Shown in pieces: positions 33,248-38,933 of a stretch of DNA of 38,933 bases. This DNA is from JANPJV01 sp031425695. Its GTDB lineage: Bacteria; Pseudomonadota; Gammaproteobacteria; Xanthomonadales; SZUA-5. The translations under genes were made by a program, and so were the position numbers. The stretch is from NCBI GenBank assembly GCA_031425695.1, contig JANPJV010000290.1, positions 1 through 38,933 of the forward strand, in the 5' to 3' direction. Below the pieces are notes generated by a model. It saw only the letters and a list, made by a program, of their open reading frames with translations, was not told the DNA's origin and did not search any database. Each line of letters opens with the position of its first letter. Position 1 is the first letter of the stretch.

Positions 33248-33330
33248 GAGGGCGAACAGCACCGAACTTGACCTACAACCTCCGCTCCAACCCCCCAAAC
33301 ATCCAGCACCGGCTTTTGCACTCGCTCTGC

Positions 33331-33393
33331 GTGGGTTCGGACCTTGTCCGAACGCTCTTGCTGGTAGAGCGTCCGGACAAGGTCCGGACCCAC
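33331..33393. repeat. REPIN, second copy in the duplication
   Basis: Left REP 33331-33356 and inverted REP 33368-33393, identical in layout to the copy at 33185 and differing at one spacer base (CTTGCTGGTAG). It stands directly downstream of the amidase stop and could form its terminator structure. Confidence 0.85.
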
Positions 33394-33418
33394 GACGGCG
33401 AAGAGCACCGACCTTGAC

Positions 33419-33967
33419 CTACACCCTCCGCTCCAGCCCGCAAGCATCCAGCACCCGCGCCCACGGAAACAGCGGTCCCGGATCGCGCTTGCGGCGGACC
33501 AGCACGGTGGGGTCGTCGCTCGCGGGCACTTCGGTGCGATCCAAGTCTTCGTGGCCGGCGATTTCGACGAGCTTCGGGCAGCGCTCGCGCAGGTCGTCGA
33601 GTAAAGCGATCAGCGCATCGACCTGGCCGGCCGAATAGGCCTCGCTCATGTCCTGGTGCCGCGACGCAAACCAGTCCGGATAGCGCCCGGCATTGACGAG
33701 CTCGACGCCGATCGATTGCGGGTTGAACCCTCGCGTATGGTGGGCGACCCGGGTGACGGGCACGTATTCCTGGACGCTTGAATCGCGATCCACATAGTAG
33801 TGTCCGCTGTTCCCGGTCCCGCTCGGATAGCGAGCGAGTTCACCCTCGAGACGTGCGGCAGCAAGGTCCGGCAGCTCGGTGCAATGGATCACGACCAGCG
33901 TGACCGCCTCAAGTTCGCGTAGCTCGAGGGCATCGCAATAGGGCAGGTGGTGGGATCTGATCTGCAT
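33419..33967 (-). CDS. N-acetylmuramoyl-L-alanine amidase, AmpD-like
   Basis: A 182-residue zinc amidase of the amidase_2 (AmpD/PGRP) family, cleaving the bond between muramic acid and the peptide in murein fragments. Zinc ligands are H28 (VVIHCTE), H139 (AGHEDLDR) and D162 (KRDPGPLFPW), with E89 (SIGVELVN) and K160 as catalytic helpers. There is no signal peptide, which fits cytoplasmic murein recycling as in AmpD. The N-terminal sequence differs from enterobacterial AmpD, so I give no symbol. The divergent MOSC gene begins 53 bases away. The 3' end is partly duplicated downstream. Confidence 0.87.
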   Translation of the reverse strand: MQIRSHHLPYCDALELRELEAVTLVVIHCTELPDLAAARLEGELARYPSGTGNSGHYYVDRDSSVQEYVPVTRVAHHTRGFNPQSIGVELVNAGRYPDWFASRHQDMSEAYSAGQVDALIALLDDLRERCPKLVEIAGHEDLDRTEVPASDDPTVLVRRKRDPGPLFPWARVLDACGLERRV

Positions 33968-34020
33968 CGCCAGGGAACGGGCCGGAAAAACTGACTTCTA
34001 GGATACGGATCTTGCGCCAG

Positions 34021-34551
34021 ATGGACACAATCAAGCTGTCGCCTTTGCATCGCCTGCTGTCGACGCAGCCGCACGCCGGTCACGTCGAGTGGATCTCCGT
34101 GCGTCCCGCACGCGGCCAACTGAACGTGCTCGAGCAGGTCGAGGCCGTCCCCGGCAAGGGTCTCATCGGGGACCGCTACCGTGGCAGCAGCGGCAATCGC
34201 GAAGTGACGCTGGTCCAGTTCGAACATCTGGCTGTCGTCGCCGCCTTGATGCGGCGGGCGTCGCTCGACCCGGCTATCCTGCGACGCAATATCGCCGTCG
34301 TCGGCATCAGCGTCGCCGGGCTCCAGCGCGCACGCTTTCGCATCGGCGATGCGGTAGTCGAAGGTACCGGCCCGTGTGATCCTTGCTCGAAGCTCGATCA
34401 GGATCTAGGCCCGGGCGGTTACGTGGCGATGCTCGGCCATGGCGGCATCACCGCGCGGGTCATCGAAGCCGGGTCGATTCGGCTCGGAGACCGCGTCGAA
34501 TTCATCGCGTTGCGGCCACTGACGCGCAATATCAGCAGGGAGCAAGCATGA
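34021..34551 (+). CDS. MOSC-domain protein
   Basis: A 176-residue single-domain MOSC (molybdenum cofactor sulfurase C-terminal) protein. It has VPGKGLIGDRYRG and the paired cysteines C119-D-P-C122 in EGTGPCDPCSKLD, a site proposed to bind sulfur or the cofactor. GGYVAMLGHGGITARVIEAGSIRLGDRV closes the beta barrel. The ATG at 34021 was preferred to a TTG nine bases upstream. Its substrate is unknown; members act in Mo-cofactor or N-hydroxylated compound metabolism. The stop overlaps the next gene (ATGA). Confidence 0.88.
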   Translation: MDTIKLSPLHRLLSTQPHAGHVEWISVRPARGQLNVLEQVEAVPGKGLIGDRYRGSSGNREVTLVQFEHLAVVAALMRRASLDPAILRRNIAVVGISVAGLQRARFRIGDAVVEGTGPCDPCSKLDQDLGPGGYVAMLGHGGITARVIEAGSIRLGDRVEFIALRPLTRNISREQA

Positions 34552-35108
34552 GCGCAGGCAGCAAGGCAGGGCACGTGATTCTTTCCCACGGCATGGAGAG
34601 CGGCCCGAACGCGACCAAGGTGACGCGCCTGGCTGCGATCGCCGAGGCTGCGGGCTTCAGCACCGAGCGCGTTGACGACCAGGGCATCTTTGATCCGCTG
34701 GAGCGCCTCGCGCGCCTGCTGCCCAAGATCGACGCCGCGGCACGGCCGCTAATCCTGGTCGGATCGAGCCTCGGCGCCTATGTGTCCGGCATTGCATCCT
34801 TGCAGCGCGAGGTCGACGGATTGTTCCTGCTGGCTCCGCCGGTGCGCTCGCGTGATTCGTCGCCCGCGCTCGATCTCCGGGCGCGCCATATCGCCATCGT
34901 GCACGGCTGGCGCGACGAACTGATCCCGCCCGAAGACGTCTTCGCCCTGGCCTTGCGCCTGCGTGCGGACCTGCGCCTCATTGATTCGGACCATCGGCTC
35001 TCCGACGTCGTCCCCGCGATCGAACGCAATTTCGCCGCTTTTCTGGATCGCGTCAGCGCGCAAAAAGTGTCCGCGCACAGCGCAGACCCAACGAGCACCG
35101 CGACGTGA
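34548..35108 (+). CDS. Small alpha/beta hydrolase with a REP-derived tail
   Basis: A 186-residue alpha/beta hydrolase. The oxyanion strand is VILSHGMESGP, the nucleophile S74 lies in VGSSLGAYVS, the acid is D123 in HGWRDELIPPED and the histidine is H149 in DSDHRLSD. It resembles YqiA-type esterases in size but I cannot name the substrate. Codons for about residues 173-181 (AQKVSAHSAD and on) come from an inverted REP copy (35066-35092), so the last 15 or so residues are probably an acquired, unstructured tail. It starts inside the MOSC stop and its stop overlaps the rlmL GTG start (GTGA). Confidence 0.85.
   Translation: MSAGSKAGHVILSHGMESGPNATKVTRLAAIAEAAGFSTERVDDQGIFDPLERLARLLPKIDAAARPLILVGSSLGAYVSGIASLQREVDGLFLLAPPVRSRDSSPALDLRARHIAIVHGWRDELIPPEDVFALALRLRADLRLIDSDHRLSDVVPAIERNFAAFLDRVSAQKVSAHSADPTSTAT
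35066..35092 (-). repeat. REP copy inside a coding sequence
   Basis: On the minus strand this reads GTTGGGTCTGCGC-TGT-GCGCGGAC-ACT, nearly identical to the REP at 33046 (foot GTTG for GTGG). It encodes part of the hydrolase C-terminus and ends 13 bases before the rlmL start. Confidence 0.75.
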
Positions 35109-37264
35109 GCAATCTGCGACTCTTTGCCAGCTGCGCGCGCGGCCTCGAAACGCTGCTCGCGAAGGAGCTCGCGGCGCTCGGCGCCAGCGCAATCAAGGAA
35201 ACTGTTGCCGGCGTTTCGTGCGAGGCGAGCCTCGAGGAGATGTATCGCATCGGCTATTGCGCCCGGCTGCCGAGCCGCTGGCTGCTGCGTCTCGCCGAAG
35301 GCGAGATCAGTAACCCTGACGACCTCTATGAGCTTGCGCGGACGGTCGCCTGGCACGAGCATTTCGCGCTCGAATCGCACTTCGCGATCCATGTGTCCGG
35401 CAAGTCGCCGGCATTCCGCGACACCCGCTTCGCCATGCTGCGGGTCAAGGATGCGGTGTCCGACAACTTTCGCGAGCTCACTGGCGAGCGGCCGTCGATC
35501 GACTCGGACGACCCGGACGCGCTGATCCATGTTGCGCTGAAGGGGTCGAAGGCCGCAGTCGCGCTCGATCTCGTCGGTGGTGCCCTGCATGAGCGCGGCT
35601 ATCGCCAGAGCGGGCACGAAGCGCCGATCAAGGAAAACCTCGCCGCCGCACTGCTGGTACGCGCGGGCTGGCCGCAGATGGTGGAAGCGAATCCGCACAT
35701 TGCGGTGGTCGATCCCTTCTGTGGCGGGGCCACCTTGCTGGTCGAGGCGTTGTGGATGGCGGCGGGCGTGCCGGCCCAGTGGCTGCGCCAGTTCTTCGCG
35801 TGGAATCGCTGGACCCAGCACGACGCGGCCGCCTGGGAGCGCGTGCGCGCGGAGCGCGATGCGCTCGCCCAAGCCGGACTGCGTACACTGCAGGCACGTG
35901 GCTTCGGCAGCGACGATTCGGCGCAGACGATCACGCTCGCGAAACGGACCTTGCAGGCGGCTGGCCTGTCCGGCTTCGTGCAGCTCAACGTGGGCGATTC
36001 GCGCCGGATCGAGCCGCCGGCGGACTTCGCGCACGGGCTGATTGTCGCCAATCTGCCGTACGGCGAGCGCATGGGCTTCGAACGCGAGTTGATGCCCATC
36101 CATCGTGAGTTTGGCACGCGCCTGAAAGCCGTGTTCCCGGGCTGGCGCTTCGCGTTGCTGACCGGCAGCGAGGCACTCGCGCGGGCAACCGAAGTGCGCG
36201 CCGAGCGCATCCAGAAAATCTTCAACGGCAGCATCGAGTGCAAGCTCATCACCGGCACGCTCGCGGCGAGCGCGCCGGCGCCCGCGACGGACAACGCCGC
36301 GCCTGCCGTCCAGAGTTTTCGCAGTCCGGGCGCCGAGGCGGTGTTCAATCGCATCAACAAGAACCGTCGCAACCTCAAGCGCTGGCTGGCGCGCGAAAAT
36401 ATCAGCTGCTATCGCGTCTATGACGCCGACATCCCCGAATACGCGGCCGCGATCGACGTGTACAACGACCGCCTGCATATCCAGGAATACGCGCCACCGG
36501 CGGACATCCCGATCGCGAAGGCCGAGGAGCGGCTCAAGGACCTGGTCTTCGCCGCGCGCCGCGCGTTCGAGGCCCCGTCGGAGCGGGTGTATCTCAAGCA
36601 GCGTCGCGCGCAGACGCCGGACGACCAGTACCGGCGCCACGACCAGACCAAGGAATTCTTCACCGTCACCGAAAACGGCGCGCAGTACAGCGTCAACCTG
36701 ACCGATTACCTGGACACCGGGCTGTTTCTTGACGGCCGGCAGATCCGCGCATGGCTGGTAGCGAGCGCGCGCGGCGTGCGCTTCCTGAACCTTTTCAGCT
36801 ACACCGCCTCGGCCACCGTCGCCGCTGCGCTCGGCGGCGCACGCGAAAGCGTCAGCGTCGATCTGTCGCCCACCTACACCGCCTGGGCCGAGCGCAACTT
36901 CCGCCTCAACGGACTGGATCTCAATCGCCACAAGCTCGTCGAAGCCGACGTTGTGCGCTGGCTCGTGGGCGCGCGCGACGGTTTCGATCTCATCTACGTC
37001 GATCCGCCGACCTTCTCCAACTCCAAGCGCACGACCACCGTCTTCGATGTGCAGCGCGATCATTTCGAGCTGCTGCAGGCTTGCCTCACGCGTCTGAGCG
37101 GCGGCGGCCGCATCCTCTTCGTCTGCAATCTGCGCCGCTTCAAGCTCGACCCGCGCATCGAGGAAATCGCCGAAGTCGAAGACGTCACCCACGCCAGCAT
37201 TCCCCAGGACTTCGCCCGCGACCAGCGCATCCACCGCGCGTATTGGGTGAGACGGCGCGCCTAA
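35105..37264 (+). CDS. rlmL: Bifunctional 23S rRNA methyltransferase RlmKL
   Basis: A 719-residue fusion enzyme that makes m2G2445 (RlmL half) and m7G2069 (RlmK half) of 23S rRNA, numbering of E. coli. A THUMP domain lies near 45-155. The RlmL half binds SAM at VVDPFCGGATLL (D203-P-F-C206) and has catalytic N316-L-P-Y319. The RlmK half has FLNLFSYTASATVAAALGGA and D633-P-P in YVDPPTFSNSK. The length is close to the E. coli protein (702). The GTG start overlaps the hydrolase stop, so it is probably translated by coupling from the MOSC-hydrolase message. Confidence 0.95.
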   Translation: MSNLRLFASCARGLETLLAKELAALGASAIKETVAGVSCEASLEEMYRIGYCARLPSRWLLRLAEGEISNPDDLYELARTVAWHEHFALESHFAIHVSGKSPAFRDTRFAMLRVKDAVSDNFRELTGERPSIDSDDPDALIHVALKGSKAAVALDLVGGALHERGYRQSGHEAPIKENLAAALLVRAGWPQMVEANPHIAVVDPFCGGATLLVEALWMAAGVPAQWLRQFFAWNRWTQHDAAAWERVRAERDALAQAGLRTLQARGFGSDDSAQTITLAKRTLQAAGLSGFVQLNVGDSRRIEPPADFAHGLIVANLPYGERMGFERELMPIHREFGTRLKAVFPGWRFALLTGSEALARATEVRAERIQKIFNGSIECKLITGTLAASAPAPATDNAAPAVQSFRSPGAEAVFNRINKNRRNLKRWLARENISCYRVYDADIPEYAAAIDVYNDRLHIQEYAPPADIPIAKAEERLKDLVFAARRAFEAPSERVYLKQRRAQTPDDQYRRHDQTKEFFTVTENGAQYSVNLTDYLDTGLFLDGRQIRAWLVASARGVRFLNLFSYTASATVAAALGGARESVSVDLSPTYTAWAERNFRLNGLDLNRHKLVEADVVRWLVGARDGFDLIYVDPPTFSNSKRTTTVFDVQRDHFELLQACLTRLSGGGRILFVCNLRRFKLDPRIEEIAEVEDVTHASIPQDFARDQRIHRAYWVRRRA

Positions 37265-37287
37265 GACGCGCAGCGTCTTGCGCCGTC
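37251..37287 (+). terminator. Extended hairpin at the rlmL stop
   Basis: Outer arms GACGGCGC (37251-37258) and GCGCCGTC (37280-37287) enclose the perfect inner stem AAGACGC-GCA-GCGTCTT (37263-37279). The outer left arm lies within the last rlmL codons. There is no T-run, so a stabilising or partly terminating structure. Confidence 0.5.
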
Positions 37288-37330
37288 GAACGCCCGAGGC
37301 TGCGCCGAGGGCCGGAACGAGACGGCGTAC

Positions 37331-37515
37331 GTAGCGTGGCTCTGAGCGCGCGCCGAGTACGCTGTCGCGAACCAGTGAATCGCGCCAGCGCCGCGTGTCG
37401 CTACGAAGCGAGAGCCGCGCCCATTTCGGGGCGAGTTGCGCAGCAGGAAGACGCGGCGCTGGCGCGATCAATTGCTCGCGACACCAAACACCGCGTGCGC
37501 TCAGAGTCACGCTAC
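37331..37515. repeat. 185-bp inverted repeat with GTAG feet
   Basis: Arms of about 67 bases, 37331-37397 and 37449-37515, begin GTAGCGTG and share CTCTGAGCGC, TGTCGCGA and ATCGCGCCAGCGCCGCGT, with two short unlike stretches between. The centre holds a small hairpin TCGCT-ACGA-AGCGA (37399-37412). It looks like an enlarged REPIN of a third GTAG family. The region from rlmL to 37669 has no recognisable gene. Confidence 0.75.
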
Positions 37516-37669
37516 GTGCGCGGCGACCCGATACCTAAAGCACTTGGGCCACTCGAAGCGAATTCAGCTAGTTGAACCCTCGCCAACGGCGAAAAACCCT
37601 TTAACCATCGGCCCTTGCGCGCGCGCTAATGTGCGTCCACCTTGCGCGCGAGGGCAGGAGGAAAAGCAC

Positions 37670-38203
37670 ATGATTCGCAGGCTCTGGTTGGTCCTGGCCC
37701 TGGTCGGGATGATGTTCGCAGGCGCCGCACAAGCGCGCGGCGGTTTCTCGTTTGGTTATTCCGACTATGGTCGCCATGGTGGCTACAGCATCGGCTTCGG
37801 CGGCTTCGGGGCGCGTCACTGGAGTGGCTTCGGTTGGTCGTCGCCTGGGTTCGGCTACGGTCATCGCAACTACTGGCACGACCCCTGGTACCTGAGCAGC
37901 CATCGTCGCGGCTACTACTACGATGACTGCTGGTACGGCTGCCGCTCGTACTACCCGTCGCGGCGCTACTACAGCAGCTACGGTTACCCGCGCCATCACC
38001 GCCACCACCGCGGTTACGACCGGCACTACCGCCATGATCGCCATGACCGTCATCACCGGTACGATCGCCGCGAGTACCACCGCTCGGGTCGCGACTACAG
38101 CCGCAACGACTACGATCGCAACGGGCGCTCCGAGCGCGCTTACGATCGAGCGCGTGAGGATTCGCGTGAGCTCGGATCAGACCGTGGTCGTCGGGATTAT
38201 TGA
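37670..38203 (+). CDS. Exported His/Tyr/Gly/Arg-rich protein, unknown function
   Basis: A 177-residue protein with a clear signal peptide (1-23, ending GAAQA) and a strong AGGAGG site seven bases before the ATG. The mature part has two zones. About 24-100 is Gly/Tyr/Ser/Trp-rich (GGFSFGYSDYGRHGGYSIGFGG). About 100-177 is dominated by His, Arg, Tyr and Asp in near-repeats such as HHRHH, RHYRHDRHDRHH, NDYDRNGR. Two cysteines (CWYGC) may form a disulfide. The histidine clusters could bind metal, and low-complexity composition suggests an extended or surface-associated protein. I do not recognise a family. It stands alone between the 37331 repeat and the tRNA-Val region. Confidence 0.8.
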   Translation: MIRRLWLVLALVGMMFAGAAQARGGFSFGYSDYGRHGGYSIGFGGFGARHWSGFGWSSPGFGYGHRNYWHDPWYLSSHRRGYYYDDCWYGCRSYYPSRRYYSSYGYPRHHRHHRGYDRHYRHDRHDRHHRYDRREYHRSGRDYSRNDYDRNGRSERAYDRAREDSRELGSDRGRRDY

Positions 38204-38225
38204 TCGGTAGTAGGGCTTGTGACTT

Positions 38226-38296
38226 GTGGGTCTGGACCTTGTCCAGACGCTATTCCCGGCTGCAATGAAGAGCGTCCGGACAAGGTCCGGACCCAC
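38226..38296. repeat. REPIN, GTGGGTC family, variant stem
   Basis: Left REP 38226-38251 with stem GTCTGGAC/GTCCAGAC; inverted REP 38271-38296 with stem GTCCGGAC/GTCCGGAC; 19-base spacer. The left stem carries a base-pair change relative to the other copies with both partners altered. It ends 31 bases before the tRNA-Val -35. Confidence 0.85.
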
Positions 38297-38327
38297 GTGG
38301 AGAAGCCTGGCGCAGGCCAGGCGCCAT

Positions 38328-38357
38328 TTGACTCCCGCGCCATCGCGCCCGTATTCT
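38328..38357 (+). promoter_or_regulatory. tRNA-Val promoter
   Basis: TTGACT (38328-38333), 18 bases, TATTCT (38352-38357), 12 bases before the tRNA. Confidence 0.7.
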
Positions 38358-38369
38358 TCGCGGTTCGGC

Positions 38370-38444
38370 GGGCAGTTAGCTCAGCGGTAGAGCATCGCTT
38401 TCACACGGCGAGGGTCATAGGTTCGATCCCTATACTGCCCACCA
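38370..38444 (+). tRNA. tRNA-Val (anticodon CAC)
   Basis: A 75-base cloverleaf with acceptor GGGCAGT/ACTGCCC, D stem GCTC/GAGC, anticodon stem TCGCT/GGCGA with loop TTCACAC (anticodon CAC, codon GTG) and T loop GTTCGATCC. Discriminator A and an encoded CCA end it. Confidence 0.95.
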
Positions 38445-38458
38445 AAATTCAACGACTT

Positions 38459-38488
38459 AGGCCACCTCTGCGGTGGCCTTCTTCGTTT
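38459..38488 (+). terminator. Rho-independent terminator after tRNA-Val
   Basis: Perfect stem AGGCCACC/GGTGGCCT with a five-base loop TCTGC, followed by TCTTCGTTT. Confidence 0.85.
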
Positions 38489-38933
38489 CTAGGGGTCGGA
38501 AATGCAGCTTTCCCGCATTGTTCCCGTAAGGGGTTGTCGACCGCCGCATCCCTTTAAGGGCACCGAAACCCACCTCACTGGAAACGGCTACCAACGGCTA
38601 CCAGTGACTAGCGCACCGATCGCGCTACTTTCCGAACGCCTCGCGCGAGCGTGCGCGCGATACCGCTGTGGAAAGTGCCGACAATTGTCCGCATTCCCGT
38701 GGGGTCCACGCGCGCGCCCGCGCGTACGTGTGCGCACTTGGCTGCAGAGGTGGCGCCAGCACCCGCGTTCAAGACCGGTGCTATTGCAGCCGAAGCTGGG
38801 GAGCGGGCCGGTACGGATGCTGGAGCCGTTGCCAGTGTAAGAGCGTCCCCCTGCCTGGGGAATGTGTGATCCACAATGCGGATACGAACCCAGGATGCGG
38901 ACGGGGGATTGCGCAACCACTGCAAGGGTGTGC
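38489..38933. other. No recognisable gene
   Basis: The last 445 bases hold several short overlapping frames on both strands, none with a ribosome site, family motif or convincing codon pattern. A direct repeat AACGGCTACC occurs twice in tandem (38581-38600). Being 3' of a tRNA, this could be the edge of an inserted element, but no integrase or repeated tRNA end is within the window. Confidence 0.4.

Larger units (their letters stand above)
33166..33457. repeat. Tandem duplication of the amidase 3' end plus REPIN
   Basis: Two copies, 33166-33311 and 33312-33457, about 146 bases each and highly alike. Each contains CACTCGCTCTGC, a complete REPIN, AGCACCGA, CTTGACCTACA and CATCCAGCACC. The second copy runs into the last codons of the amidase gene. 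The first therefore holds a broken duplicate of those codons (VLDVWGVGAEVV against VLDACGLERRV) with a one-base insertion. Confidence 0.8.

Noticed and set aside
34778..37510. A 910-codon open frame antisense to rlmL and the hydrolase
   Set aside because: It is an antisense shadow typical of GC-rich coding DNA. It matches no family I recognise, whereas the plus strand encodes intact RlmKL.
37571..37632. Promoter for the His/Tyr-rich protein (TTGAAC or TTTAAC with TAATGT)
   Set aside because: Spacings are far from 17 bases, so I do not call it.

Overview
The window looks like chromosomal DNA of a GC-rich gammaproteobacterium, most likely of the Xanthomonadales/Lysobacterales. The evidence is the fimT-pilV-pilW-pilX-pilY1-pilE minor pilin order, a Bpt-type aminoacyl-tRNA-protein transferase beside tesB, the ybbP-ybbA/tesA block, gltB-gltD, and many intergenic palindromes with a GTAG or GTGG foot like those of Stenotrophomonas and other gammaproteobacteria. 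The order-level placement is an inference. No phage, plasmid or IS transposase gene is visible; most of the window is housekeeping or core accessory sequence.

Layout. 1-5.4 kb: pilU (pilus retraction ATPase), a PhnD-like periplasmic binding protein overlapping a GGDEF-EAL membrane protein, a 260-bp array of hairpins, and a DUF486 membrane protein. 5.5-10.9 kb: a 159-bp palindrome, a PilZ protein, a four-helix-bundle (23S intervening-sequence type) protein, then on the minus strand the FtsX-like permease and ATPase of a YbbAP-type transporter separated by a GxxExxY nuclease-like gene, and a divergent tesA. 11-16.1 kb: ExoD, then a GlpQ-like phosphodiesterase overlapping a five-PAS hybrid histidine kinase. 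16.4-22.6 kb: gltB and gltD, separated by a tandem repeat array. 22.8-31.3 kb: tRNA-Thr(CGT) and the minor pilin/PilY1 operon. 31.4-34 kb (minus): bpt, tesB and an AmpD-like amidase. 34-37.3 kb: MOSC protein, alpha/beta hydrolase and RlmKL with overlapping start/stop codons. 37.7-38.9 kb: a His/Tyr/Gly-rich exported protein, tRNA-Val(CAC), a terminator and 445 bp with no recognisable gene.

Themes. PilU, the PilV/W/X/Y1/E pilins, the GGDEF-EAL protein and the PilZ protein are all parts of type IV pilus function and c-di-GMP signalling. GltB and GltD form glutamate synthase. TesA, YbbA and YbbP are a conserved neighbourhood.

The most unusual content is between the genes. First, nearly every intergenic gap holds REP/REPIN-like elements: two inverted copies of a short palindrome with a GTGG or GTAG foot. 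Stem bases differ between copies but stay paired, and several copies have been expanded or duplicated. Second, two unrelated small genes (four-helix-bundle protein and GxxExxY PD-(D/E)XK-like protein) each sit alone between inverted arms built of short repeated words; the GxxExxY cassette splits the ybbA-ybbP pair. Shorter, gene-less structures of similar construction occur at 4953-5070 and 10840-10940. I propose these as one class of cargo-swapping mobile cassette; this is a hypothesis that needs genome-wide comparison.
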